Source of the DNA: Microcoleus sp. LEGE 07076
GTDB lineage: Bacteria > Cyanobacteriota > Cyanobacteriia > Cyanobacteriales > Microcoleaceae
Length of the DNA stretch: 52,233 nt
Direction: 5' to 3'
Assembly: GCF_015207455.1 (NCBI RefSeq)
Contig: NZ_JADEWV010000015.1
Location: forward strand, 1-52,233
Shown: positions 25,252 to 33,915 of the stretch, piece after piece
How positions within the stretch are numbered: the first letter of the stretch is position 1
Layout: every line of letters begins with the position of its first letter
The notes under the pieces: generated by a model
Databases searched by the model: none
Seen by the model: the letters and a program-made list of their open reading frames with translations, nothing else
What the model was told of the DNA's origin: nothing
Made by a program: the position numbers and the translations under genes

Positions 25252-25776
25252 ATGGCATGGGTGTTTAGCTTATCGGCTGAATGTGGAATAAAACAATCTG
25301 AAGCAAAGCAATTTGCTCAATATTTTAATGAAATTTTCTGGACGCTCTCAAACGGTAGACATTCCCAATGTAGGGCAGAAATTTTTCAGGATATAGAATA
25401 AAATTGGTGGTGCCGAGTTTGTCCGAGTGGCATCAGTGAGATTGGGACAGGCACTCCAGAAAGTGCTTATTTAATGACAGAAATAGGTCTCCCTCTGTAT
25501 AATAATTTGCGGTTGGCTCCACCGTTTCGGTATGCTTTAGTTGGTATGGAAGCAGACGAGTTTAGAACCTATAGCGAATTGATTGAAGAGTCAGCCTTGG
25601 TTTTTCCAGGATTGGTTTTAGCTGAAGCTGTTTGGCAAGCGACTGGAGCGGATTCGGTTTTTCGATCGTTCACTCTTGGATATGTTTGGAAGCCGTATGA
25701 AGGTGAAGCTTACAGACCGCTAATAGCATCGCCCGAACTAAAAAACAAGCTTGATGAATTGCTGAGTGTGCGGTAA
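25252..25776 (+). pseudogene. Conserved cyanobacterial protein with one in-frame TAA
   Basis: One frame runs from ATG 25252 to TAA 25774-25776 with a single internal stop (TAA at 25399). The first part is MAWVFSLSAECGIKQSEAKQ and ends FQDIE. After the stop the frame continues with NWWCRVCPSGISEIG and TPESAYLM, then PPFRYALVGMEADEFRTYSEL to the end. From memory this is a conserved hypothetical family in cyanobacteria that is continuous at this point (about 174 residues). No frameshift has accumulated, so the stop is recent. A truncated second-half protein from ATG 25474 is possible. The 3' end is shared with a dispersed repeat. Confidence 0.65.
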
Positions 25777-25852
25777 ATCCCTGCACTGGATCGATCGACC
25801 TTCACACCAAATACCAAACACTGTGATAATTTTACGAGTTGCGTTCTCGCCT
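25754..25852. repeat. Dispersed repeat copy C (includes a gene tail)
   Basis: TGAATTGCTGAGTGTGCGG opens this copy and is also codons of the preceding frame (DELLSVR-stop). The remainder, CTTCACACCAAATACCAAACACTGTGATAATTTTACGAGTTGCG, matches copy B at 24380-24424 closely. Confidence 0.65.
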
Positions 25853-25854
25853 TT

Positions 25855-26514
25855 CTAAGGTGAATTCCGCATATAATCCTTATTAACAGCAGCATTTTCT
25901 ATCTGATTACGAAATACATCAAGCATTCCCATAATTTCTGCGTGTAGCTCTATATACTCTTCTCTGTCAAACGTCAAATAGTTACCATGTGCAATTTCGT
26001 TTCTTGTTTTCAAAAGCTTAATATCGATTAACACGGACTTAGTAGAGTAAACAGAAAAGTCTATTCCCAGAGTACAAGTTATTTCCCTCAAAATGTCAGA
26101 AGACAGATTGGATGCAGTAGAAATTGCATCTTTGTCTTTGTATGGCAAAGAGCATTTAGCATTTAAGTTAGAAAGGAATAAATCACAAACAGGTATATAT
26201 AATGATGGTTTATTAGTGTCTCTAGCCTCATTCAATTTTGTCTTCATTGCCAGAGCCAGAAAATTGCTACTAAGCTGATCGTAGCGAAGTTTTTGCATCG
26301 CAACAAACTCTAGGTAACTATTTGATGCTAATTTGACAAAACCTTCCCAATGAGCATAAAGAATACATATTCCACTCCGAATCAACGCACTATGCCTTTG
26401 AGGAGAAACATTTCTCGCTTCTACCAAGGATTTGAGTTCCGAAAGTTCCTTCTTTCGCCAAGCAAGATCGGTGGAAAGCTTATCACTTAATTGTTCAGCA
26501 GTTCGGATACTCAT
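25855..26514 (-). CDS. HEPN-fold RNase-like protein (MAE_28990/MAE_18760 type)
   Basis: 219 residues, all helical. The N-terminal half has ICILYAHWEGFVKLASNSYLEF, and the C-terminal half carries RNEIAHGNYL. RNEIAH is the Rx4-6H catalytic signature of HEPN ribonucleases. The sequence resembles the RiboL-PSP/MAE-type HEPN proteins described from Microcystis. The ATG overlaps the DUF262 gene stop by one base (TAATG), so the two are coupled. Known HEPN-DUF262 associations suggest anti-phage or toxin activity directed at RNA. Here this is inference from motif and context. Confidence 0.8.
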   Translation of the reverse strand: MSIRTAEQLSDKLSTDLAWRKKELSELKSLVEARNVSPQRHSALIRSGICILYAHWEGFVKLASNSYLEFVAMQKLRYDQLSSNFLALAMKTKLNEARDTNKPSLYIPVCDLFLSNLNAKCSLPYKDKDAISTASNLSSDILREITCTLGIDFSVYSTKSVLIDIKLLKTRNEIAHGNYLTFDREEYIELHAEIMGMLDVFRNQIENAAVNKDYMRNSP

Positions 26515-27635
26515 TAGGGCGAAAATACTTTCCTACCAAGCGGAATCAGGTAAGGTAAACGTCTTGCAGCATTCACGCCTGCTCCCGACCATTTTTGATA
26601 AGTTGGATGTGACCAAATACCTTTTATTTTATCAGATATCTGGTTTGTTTGAGGTAGATTTTTATAGTTATATCCGATTCCCAATGCTACCACTTCATAT
26701 GCCGATAATAGAAAACCACCAAGGAACCTGTCTTGTTCAGATTTATATCTCTTGAAACTATCATCACCTGTAGTTTCATTAAGAAGATCGAATGTTGTTT
26801 TGAATGCGGTTTCTATATGGTGATAATCTAATTCTTTATTGACAGCCATTTCACGCATTTTTTCTGTTAGGAAAACGTGAACATCACCACCCAACTTTTC
26901 AAGGCTGCTCTCATCTTGATTTAAGAGAAGTATGAAACGCAATACTAACTCCATATCATACTTTTCTTCATAGAGTCTATCGCTTAAAGCCGTGCATTTT
27001 TTGAATGATTCATAATCGGCAAGTGAACGCATCAATTGATATAAATCTTTATTCAACATCAAAAGAATGCAATTTCTCACTTCTTGAGGTGTAGCAACGG
27101 AACCTCCTGTATTCAGTCGCTGAAAGAGCTCATATTTAATCATTTTGTCGCTTTCTTTCTCAACAATATTGACAGCAATTTTTGAGCGCTTAATCAATAA
27201 ACGCTGTGCTTGAGTGAAAGAATTATCTTTGTCATTTGGATCGTCCCATTTTTTACCTTCTAAAGAAGCTAAATATGTAGTTTTTTGTAAGGCTACTGGA
27301 TGTGTATTGTTTTCTGATTCATCTTTTTGTGATTCATCTTTTTTCAAAATTCCGACAAATTCATATATTGTGGATAGTCTCTGAACACCATCTACAACAT
27401 CCCAAACACCATCATCTCTTTGGCTCACAAAAATTGGTGGAATAGGTATACCTAGCAAGATTGATTCTATGAAGGTAGATTTTTGATGATCTGACCAACG
27501 AAAAAATCTCTGAAAATCTGGATGAATATCAATCTCACTCTTTTCATAAAGGCTGATCCACTCTCCAATAGACATTGAGTAGCCATCAGTCCTAATTTCT
27601 TGCCTTGTTTTGTCAATCTCATCTTGCAGGGACAT
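26514..27635 (-). CDS. DUF262 domain protein (GmrSD N-terminal-like)
   Basis: 373 residues. The N-terminal 120 have the ParB/Srx-like DUF262 blocks IHPDFQRFFRWSDHQKSTFIES, LLGIPIPPIFV, and VVDGVQRLSTIYEF with the DGxQR nucleotide-binding signature. There is no C-terminal HNH nuclease (DUF1524) as in full GmrSD enzymes; the rest is helical. I suspect an NTP-using regulatory or sensor subunit whose effector is the HEPN protein encoded next. The two-gene unit is bounded by a 160-base gap to the Uma2 genes. A Lys/Asp/Glu-rich loop near residues 100-115 (KKDESQKDESEN) looks like a low-complexity insertion. Confidence 0.87.
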   Translation of the reverse strand: MSLQDEIDKTRQEIRTDGYSMSIGEWISLYEKSEIDIHPDFQRFFRWSDHQKSTFIESILLGIPIPPIFVSQRDDGVWDVVDGVQRLSTIYEFVGILKKDESQKDESENNTHPVALQKTTYLASLEGKKWDDPNDKDNSFTQAQRLLIKRSKIAVNIVEKESDKMIKYELFQRLNTGGSVATPQEVRNCILLMLNKDLYQLMRSLADYESFKKCTALSDRLYEEKYDMELVLRFILLLNQDESSLEKLGGDVHVFLTEKMREMAVNKELDYHHIETAFKTTFDLLNETTGDDSFKRYKSEQDRFLGGFLLSAYEVVALGIGYNYKNLPQTNQISDKIKGIWSHPTYQKWSGAGVNAARRLPYLIPLGRKVFSP

Positions 27636-27798
27636 AGTTCAAGGTGTGCTAAATGTTGTTATGTTTAACTATTTTTGTAGAATAGGGATACTTAGCTATT
27701 CTACTGTGTTTCGTTGCGCCTGACTAAAAGTCAGTATTTAACCCTGCAATTATAGCAGATCAAGCGATTTGTTGCTTAAGTCCTATTAATTAACCAAA

Positions 27799-28407
27799 TT
27801 ACTGCGGCCGAATTCCCTTCAAAAACTCCTGTCTTGCCTCAATCCTTGAAGGCATTAAAACACAACGCACCAACAATTCTAAATCCAATTCCGGCAACAA
27901 ATCACTTTTAGAAATTAGCTCATAATCATTCTCGCGCAGCCCATACACAGCCAACTGATTATTTTCCCAAAACCAAACTTCTGGAATCCGAAGTCGCAGA
28001 TATTTAGCTAGTTTATTTGTACTACCGCTAGTAATTGTCACTTCTACTGCTAAATCGGGATGTTCTTTCGTTTCACCTATATAATAAGACTCATCAGGCT
28101 CAAATGAGACATCTTTGGCTCGATTTTTGCGAGTTGCACTTCCTACAGGAATATATTCAATTTCCATTTCACAAAAGTAGAGTTGTATCAAAAAATTAAG
28201 AATACAACTGATTGTCTCATGTGCTTCGCCCAATGTCATAAACTCGATCCACCCATCAAGATAAATAATTCGCAAACCAGGCGCATCTGCCATTAAAGAT
28301 TCCAGCGCCTCAAATTGCTCCCAACTATAATAACCGGGGAGAATCAATCGCTGTTCGGCAAGCGTAACTACTTCTTCTAAAACTTGTGCTGTCATAGGTA
28401 TAGCCAT
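27799..28407 (-). CDS. Uma2-family endonuclease (DUF820), copy 1
   Basis: 202 residues of the PD-(D/E)XK Uma2 family, which is greatly expanded in cyanobacteria. The core is ESYYIGETKEHPDLAVEVTITSGSTNKLAKY (D-x-x-x-E-V) followed by IPEVWFW, and the N-terminal YYSWEQFEALESLM is conserved. Its physiological role is unknown, although the family is often linked to mobile DNA. A tandem paralogue lies 90 bases upstream. The two share almost identical C-terminal 70 residues and differ in the middle (ETISCILNFLIQLYFCEMEI here). Confidence 0.9.
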   Translation of the reverse strand: MAIPMTAQVLEEVVTLAEQRLILPGYYSWEQFEALESLMADAPGLRIIYLDGWIEFMTLGEAHETISCILNFLIQLYFCEMEIEYIPVGSATRKNRAKDVSFEPDESYYIGETKEHPDLAVEVTITSGSTNKLAKYLRLRIPEVWFWENNQLAVYGLRENDYELISKSDLLPELDLELLVRCVLMPSRIEARQEFLKGIRPQ

Positions 28408-28496
28408 TCTATTTTAATATTGCTAGCCATTATATAGTGTAACCCTGGTAGGGACAGCATGAAATCCCATTCAAAACTTAGCGAACAAAGTCGAGC

Positions 28497-29105
28497 TTAC
28501 TGCGGCCGAATTCCCTTCAAAAACTCCTGTCTTGCCTCAATCCTTGAAGGCATTAAAACACAACGAACCAACAATTCTAAATCCAATTCTGGCAGCAAAT
28601 CACTTTTAGAAATTAGCTCATAATCATTCTCGCGCATCCCATACACAGCCAACTGATTATTTTCCCAAAACCAAACTTCTGGAATCCGAAGTCGCAGATA
28701 TTTAGCTAATTTATTTGTACTACCGCTAGTCATCGTTACTTCTATTGCTAAATCGGGATGTTCTTTTATTGAACCTATATAATAAGACTCATCAGGCTCA
28801 AATGAGACATCTTTGGCCCGGTCTTTGCGAGTTGCACTCCCTACAGGAAAGAACTCTATTCCGAACGCAAAAAAGTATGCTTCCAGCAATATAGCGATCG
28901 CCTTTTTAAAGCTTTCATGTGCTTCGCCCAATGTCATAAACTCGATCCACCCATCAAGATAAGTTATCCGCAAACCACAAGAGTTTGCCATCAAAGACTC
29001 TATAGCCTCAAATTGCTCCCAACTATAATAACCGGGCAGAATTAATCGCTGTTCCCCAAGCGTAACTACTTCTTCTAAAACTTGTGCAGTCACAGCTATC
29101 ACCAT
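28497..29105 (-). CDS. Uma2-family endonuclease (DUF820), copy 2
   Basis: 202 residues, paralogue of the gene at 27799. The ends are near-identical; the central part ESFKKAIAILLEAYFFAFGI differs. The catalytic segment reads EHPDLAIEVTMTSGSTNKLAKY. The 3' 300 bases of the two genes match almost base for base, while the central 120 bases do not, which is a pattern of gene conversion. Function unknown. Confidence 0.9.
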   Translation of the reverse strand: MVIAVTAQVLEEVVTLGEQRLILPGYYSWEQFEAIESLMANSCGLRITYLDGWIEFMTLGEAHESFKKAIAILLEAYFFAFGIEFFPVGSATRKDRAKDVSFEPDESYYIGSIKEHPDLAIEVTMTSGSTNKLAKYLRLRIPEVWFWENNQLAVYGMRENDYELISKSDLLPELDLELLVRCVLMPSRIEARQEFLKGIRPQ

Positions 29106-29172
29106 CCTATTTTAAATATTGCTAGCCCCTACCCAGTAAAAACCAGGCAGGGGCATTCTTTCACATTCTAAC

Positions 29173-31413
29173 TTAATGAACTAGCTCGATCGCCCTTTTA
29201 GTCAACGCCTCAGCAGTCAACCCGTTAAACGCCATCAACTGACCCGCACTAGAAGTAGTTTCCCCCCGCTTCCAAGCAAAAGTATCACGCGGGCAATTGC
29301 TGCGGAGCATCACCGGCTCCAACATCCCAGAAGCACCGCCTGTCACGCCAATCAAGGCATCTCCGCCAAACATTTCAGCAAATTTCTCATCGCTCAAAAA
29401 GTCGCCGTCAGCTTCAGAACAAGTATCCCAAGCAACATCACTTGAACGGTACAAACGGCGCGGATTCACAACAGAAACAATCCGCACTCCAATCCCTTCT
29501 GTTTCCAAAAATGTCGCCGCTTCAAACACCGGTATTAAAGTCATATCGCCGACAACAGCAAACACAACTTTCTTGCTTCCCCCTTGATTGTGAGGAGCTT
29601 GGGGAGAATTGATTTCGTGCAGCACAACTGCACCGTCTTGCAAACCTTGGCGAGTCTGTGCAAAAGTAGTGCGAATTGGCAGCGGCGACTTGCTCGCAGT
29701 AATCACAACTCCCTTATTTTTAGCACTCAAAGCCCACTCGTAACAAGCTTGAATGCTGTTAGCATCCGGTGGAAACAAAGGAAACACATTGCCGTTACGC
29801 ATCATTGCGGCAAAATAAGCCTCAATTTCCGGCCGCTGGTGCGTCCAACCGTTGCGGCCTTGCTCCAATGCACCTGCCGTAAATAAGGTGACAGTAGCCG
29901 GAGTTGGACGGCGCAATTCTGCCATTGCTTGGGTAACAGTTTGCCAAATTGGTAAACCGTTGATAGCAAAAGATTCGTAGGAACACCACAAACTCCGCCC
30001 TCCAAATAGCGACAAACCTACAGCCAAACCCGCGCAAGCATCTTCGCTCAAGGGTTCGTAAACTTGACCGTTTGGCGATTGATTGTAGAGGTCATCTGTT
30101 GTCGGGTGAATGATTTTGAGAGCTTGATTGATGTTGGCAATTGCCGATGCTTCATTACCGTCAGCATTGGTGACAACAAAAGTGCGATCGCACTCGCCGA
30201 CTTTCGCTACCAAACGTCCCATTGCAGTTGTCGAAATCTTGGCTTCTCCACCAACTGCAAATTCTTCTAAAGGCAATTCGCCCAAATCTGCCAGCGGCAA
30301 TGTAAACTCAGTAACAACTGTTTTCGCTGCAGGCCCGCCGCCGGCGCGCTCGCAATTTGTCCGCACCAACTCCCAAGCAGCCACCGTCAAAGCGCGCTCT
30401 TTTAAGGCACTAATAATGTGCGGAGCATCCAGCGTATCTTTTGGATAAAGGTTGTGAGATTTCGACCCGCGCGCGTGCACTCCTGCACCTTTCAACTGTT
30501 TGATAATAAACGCAGTTAATTTGCCGCCGAGAGCAGATTTGGCTGCTTTGTCAACTCCTTCTAAAACAGCTTTGGTAAATGCCATGCGCTGTTCGAGTGA
30601 AAAAGCAGTGCTGTCAACATAAGCTTCCGGTTGATTTTTATCGTCAAATTCCTTAGCATCAACTAAGATGACTTCTTCAAAACCGTTTCCTTGCCAATAA
30701 GCAATCATTTCAGCATTAGTTTTTGTCGAAACCATGCTGTGATGTTCTTGAGAATATCCGTTCCAAACTAACACTGGTAAAAAGTTAGTAGCCTTGGGAT
30801 AAGCAGTGTGAAAATGCGCCATGCTGCTCATGGGATAGGGTTCGCCCATACCGCCGTCGCCCATTGTGAAAGCAAACAGTTTTCCGGGATGCAAAAGTGC
30901 TCCCGCCATTGCAAAATGCTGCCCTTGTCCGAGGGGACCGGCTGGTGCTAAAAGGCCGGGAATGAAACCGGAAAGATGTCCTAATAAACCGTCTTTTTCG
31001 CGGAATTTATCGCGCACTTGCTGCACGTTGACAATTCCCATGTCTTCTAAAGATCGATCGAGAAACATGGCACTGTAAAATCCCGGCGCGTGGTGCCCGA
31101 CTTCGGTGACAATGTTCTTGTGTCCGAGCATCACCAACGCGGCATAGGCCTCGGCTTGGCTGGCAAAACCGCCCGGATGTCCCGATGCCTTGCTGGCGGT
31201 GACTTGCAGCGTCAGGTAGCGCAGGGCGTCTGCTCCCAGCATTGTTTGAAAGACGGCGACGGGATCGGCCGCATCGGCGATCGACTTGCTTCCGCTGGCG
31301 ATCGCGGGTGCTTTCCCGTAAGTCTCAAAACCCGGCACTGTTTCGGAGAAATACTGGATTCCTTCGCAAAAACTGGGGATGGCTGACGTTGCCTTCGACG
31401 TAGTTGCAGTCAT
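29173..31413 (-). CDS. Transketolase-superfamily thiamine-diphosphate enzyme
   Basis: 746 residues, longer than the standard transketolase of about 670. KASGHPGGFASQAEAYAAL matches the conserved N-terminal TPP-domain start. MGDGGMGEPYPMSSMAHFHT to VLVWNGYSQ is the GDG-x(about 30)-N cofactor motif. The pyrimidine domain has a catalytic Glu region (YESFAINGLPIWQ), and the C-terminal domain ends AFNGLTAEALTKRAIEL. It is clearly of the transketolase/phosphoketolase group. Residues such as HHSMVSTKTNAEMI hint that it is a distinct cyanobacterial branch rather than Calvin-cycle transketolase. Exact donor and acceptor sugars cannot be read. The ATG at 31413 starts MTATTSKATSAIPSF. Confidence 0.8.
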   Translation of the reverse strand: MTATTSKATSAIPSFCEGIQYFSETVPGFETYGKAPAIASGSKSIADAADPVAVFQTMLGADALRYLTLQVTASKASGHPGGFASQAEAYAALVMLGHKNIVTEVGHHAPGFYSAMFLDRSLEDMGIVNVQQVRDKFREKDGLLGHLSGFIPGLLAPAGPLGQGQHFAMAGALLHPGKLFAFTMGDGGMGEPYPMSSMAHFHTAYPKATNFLPVLVWNGYSQEHHSMVSTKTNAEMIAYWQGNGFEEVILVDAKEFDDKNQPEAYVDSTAFSLEQRMAFTKAVLEGVDKAAKSALGGKLTAFIIKQLKGAGVHARGSKSHNLYPKDTLDAPHIISALKERALTVAAWELVRTNCERAGGGPAAKTVVTEFTLPLADLGELPLEEFAVGGEAKISTTAMGRLVAKVGECDRTFVVTNADGNEASAIANINQALKIIHPTTDDLYNQSPNGQVYEPLSEDACAGLAVGLSLFGGRSLWCSYESFAINGLPIWQTVTQAMAELRRPTPATVTLFTAGALEQGRNGWTHQRPEIEAYFAAMMRNGNVFPLFPPDANSIQACYEWALSAKNKGVVITASKSPLPIRTTFAQTRQGLQDGAVVLHEINSPQAPHNQGGSKKVVFAVVGDMTLIPVFEAATFLETEGIGVRIVSVVNPRRLYRSSDVAWDTCSEADGDFLSDEKFAEMFGGDALIGVTGGASGMLEPVMLRSNCPRDTFAWKRGETTSSAGQLMAFNGLTAEALTKRAIELVH

Positions 31414-31546
31414 GCTTGATACCTGAAAAATTTGGATTAGATTAATTTAACAGTAATTTTATAACTTATTTGTTGCAAAAGATCGTTATTTCTGTTGTTG
31501 CCAATTATAAATCCAATCATGTCCGATCGACTATCGCAACAAAAAA

Positions 31547-31607
31547 GGTTCGTAGTGCGGACTTCAGTCCGCTTCCGGATTGCGGACTGAAGTCCGCACT
31601 ACGAACC
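31547..31607. repeat. Long perfect palindrome (26-bp arms, 9-nt loop)
   Basis: The left arm, 31547-31572, starts GGTTCGTAGTGCGG. The right arm, 31582-31607, ends CCGCACTACGAACC and is its exact reverse complement. Runs of A and T flank it, so it could act as a bidirectional terminator. The outer GGTTCGTAGT/ACTACGAACC arms recur in the palindrome at 33916-33976. Confidence 0.92.
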
Positions 31608-31704
31608 CTTTTTATATCGCTAAATTTAGGTTCTTCCTTATTTGGTATGCCTAACTAACAATTAAAATACCAAGTAAGGAATGAAGAATAAATAACTTAA
31701 TGAA

Positions 31705-31947
31705 TTACTCAGGTTTAGGTAAGGCTCGATAATTCCATTCTGGCAAATATTCGTCGAAAACAATTTTCATAGTATTCTTGAAATTATCAGCGACCTTTCG
31801 ACCAATTTTATAAACCTGATTAAGGACATTTACAGATAGCCCCGTTTTAGTTTTAGGTAAGGATTCAGGTAAAAATCGTTCCGCTCCCGAGCCGAACAAT
31901 ATGGTAATGTAGTCAGATGAGCGAAAATTCAGAGTTATCAGCAGCAC
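31705..31947 (-). CDS. Small unrecognised frame inside the IS relic
   Basis: 80 residues ending MKIVFDEYLPEWNYRALPKPE. The basic and aromatic C-terminus suggests a transposase tail fragment, but I could not tie it to a family. It overlaps the start of the IS66-like fragment on the other strand by 31 bases. It may be coding debris. Confidence 0.3.
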   Translation of the reverse strand: MLLITLNFRSSDYITILFGSGAERFLPESLPKTKTGLSVNVLNQVYKIGRKVADNFKNTMKIVFDEYLPEWNYRALPKPE

Positions 31948-32519
31948 TAAAATTAGAAATGGTTGACCAGTTGAGCCACCAGGAGCTGGTCAAAATTGTG
32001 CTAACCCAACACAAGCTGATTGAAAAATTACAACAAGAGCTTGAAAAACTCAAAGAGAGACAGCCCAGTAATGGTAAAACATCATCAAAGCCACCATCGA
32101 GCGATCTGATACAGAAATCAGAGACAGCCGCTTTTGATAACTCAAAAGAGCCAGAGTGAGAGTCCGAGCCAAAGCGTAAACCAGGAGGACAACCGGGACA
32201 TATCGGTAAAACCCGAAAACGATTTGGGCGAGTAGATAGATATCAAATCAGCACCCCTGATTATTGTGAGCATTGTGGTAGCACAGAATGTCAGGATTCA
32301 GGTCTAAAAACTTGCGAGTCCAACGCTTGTCTGGTAAGGGTTTTAGGGCAAAATAAGGGTTTTTGTCTTTGGTGGTTGATTGTCAATAAAGGACGAAAAA
32401 CTGTCATTAGTTCTGATTTATTGAGAATAGATATTTATTTAGCATCAAGCTCCATATCTAAAGTCTTTGCCCAGCAAGGAGTTATGTTACCTGAATGCTT
32501 ACGATTTACATTTTGACAT
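31917..32519 (+). pseudogene. IS66-type transposase N-terminal remnant
   Basis: The first 80 residues (HKLIEKLQQELEKLKERQPS, GKTSSKPPSSDL) are the coiled-coil and Ser-Pro region at the start of IS66-type transposases. After a TGA at 32157, the same frame continues as ESEPKRKPGGQPGHIGKTRK, then RFGRVDRYQIS and YCEHCGSTECQDSG, the usual zinc-binding linker. The catalytic domain is absent; later frames are broken up to about 32519. Confidence 0.8.
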
Positions 32520-32608
32520 ATTTGTTCAATTGCTTTTAGTGATTTAGCTATTGATTTAGCATAATAAGTAAGGAAGAACCGAACAATTACTCAGCTAACA
32601 AACATAAA

Positions 32609-32785
32609 CCGCTCTCGTTTAGCCGCGAAACTGATTAACTCAATCCCCGCACCGCCAGCACTCGCATCAAGTCCCATCAGGGGTGTGCCCAGAGTCTTTT
32701 TGGGTATCTTTTCGCCGATCGCTCTCCACCGTGCAATAATAAAATGACTTGCACAAAAAACTCTATTAGTAGGTAAGTCTTGCCC
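32609..32785 (-). other. Possible gene fragment on minus strand
   Basis: A minus-strand frame without a clear start reads FIIARWRAIGEKIPKKTLG and LMGLDASAGGAGIELISFAA, ending KRERFMFVS before a TGA. The even amino-acid composition suggests coding ancestry, perhaps the tail of a gene cut by the adjacent IS relic. I do not recognise the family. Confidence 0.3.
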
Positions 32786-32871
32786 ACTTTACCCCTACAT
32801 ATAGCGTCTCAAAAGTCAAACCGTGCAAGTTCCAAATCAAATCGGCTGTTGCACTACCCACATTTTTTCTA

Positions 32872-33900
32872 ATGGCTGAAGTCCCCCAATCTCCCGCAGA
32901 ACTTGCCGAAGCCCTCAGAGGCTTGACAGATATCGATTTCCAATTACCAGATCCCGAAGACGAACAAATACCAGACTTCGATTTTGACAATCAGGTTGAC
33001 AATGCCTGGAAAGTGTGCGATCGCTTCGACCTGCAAACCGACATCTGGCGCGGACGCATTCTCCGAACAGTGCGAGACAGAGAAAAAAAAGGCGGCGACG
33101 GACGTGGCACCGGCTTTTTGAACTGGCTCAAAGAACGAGAAATTGGCAAAAGTCAAGCCTATTCTTTGATAGAACTAGCCAAGAGTGCCGATACTCTGAT
33201 CGAGCAAGGAGATTTAGACCCAGATTCTATTAGAAACTTCAGCAAAAGAGCCTTTGTAGAAACCGCCAAAGCATCGCCAGAAGTACAGCTAATGGTAACA
33301 GATGCCGCATCAAAGGGCGATCGAATTACCCGCCGCGAAGTCAAACAACTCTCCGACGAATGGATGGCAATGAACTCAGACTTACTCCCAGAAGAAGTCA
33401 AAGAAAAAGCATCTAGCGGTTCGCTTCCTTCCCGCTATCTGGCTCCTTTAGTCAAGGAAATGGAGAAACTATCTCCATCTCACCAAACAGAAATCCAAAA
33501 AGAAGTAGCAGAAAATCCAGACGTAGATACAGTAAAACAGCTAACTTCCGACGCAAAAAACTTATCAAAATATCTCGACGCAGCCGCCCAAGTGCAAGCC
33601 CTCAATCAGTCTCACTTAGACATGGAAATGGCTTTAGAAGAATCTTTGCGCGTCGGTTGTTTGGGAACCACCGCCGATGTTGTCAAACAAGCTGCCTTGC
33701 TAGAACAAACTGTAGTCAAACTCTACACTGTTTGGAAGCGTTTAGGAAGTTTGGCAGATAGATTGTACGTCGATACAGGAGCAAGCACACCAAATTTGCG
33801 CTTACTTTTGGGATGCTTGGACAGTCTTTCGGGAGAAAAGATTGAAGTGGATTTCGGAGACGGAGAACGCTCTATTCGCTTGCAAATTATTAGCGAATAG
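32872..33900 (+). CDS. Conserved cyanobacterial protein of unknown function
   Basis: 342 residues, soluble. Residues 1-45 are acidic and probably flexible. Residues 50-105 (WRGRILRTVRDREKKGG ... GFLNWLKEREIGKSQAYSLIELA) look like a helix-turn-helix segment of the DUF3102 or KorB type, where GKSQAYSLIELA is the recognition-helix region. The central and C-terminal parts are helical, with DAKNLSKYLDAAAQVQALN and VKLYTVWKRLGSLADRL. I do not know a function; a DNA-binding or partition-like role is only a hint. It is a single gene, with palindromes just downstream. Confidence 0.65.
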   Translation: MAEVPQSPAELAEALRGLTDIDFQLPDPEDEQIPDFDFDNQVDNAWKVCDRFDLQTDIWRGRILRTVRDREKKGGDGRGTGFLNWLKEREIGKSQAYSLIELAKSADTLIEQGDLDPDSIRNFSKRAFVETAKASPEVQLMVTDAASKGDRITRREVKQLSDEWMAMNSDLLPEEVKEKASSGSLPSRYLAPLVKEMEKLSPSHQTEIQKEVAENPDVDTVKQLTSDAKNLSKYLDAAAQVQALNQSHLDMEMALEESLRVGCLGTTADVVKQAALLEQTVVKLYTVWKRLGSLADRLYVDTGASTPNLRLLLGCLDSLSGEKIEVDFGDGERSIRLQIISE

Positions 33901-33915
33901 CTCAACCTTTACCTG

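Larger units (their letters stand above)
31629..32580. mobile_element. Decayed insertion sequence with 22-bp terminal inverted repeats
   Basis: The left end 31629-31650 (GGTTCTTCCTTATTTGG...) matches the reverse complement of the right end 32559-32580 (...AAGTAAGGAAGAACC) at 19 of 22 positions. The 952-bp interior carries an IS66-like transposase fragment (31917 onward) and a small minus-strand frame. The transposase is broken and much too short, so the element is a deletion derivative that could be moved only by an enzyme supplied in trans. Confidence 0.7.
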
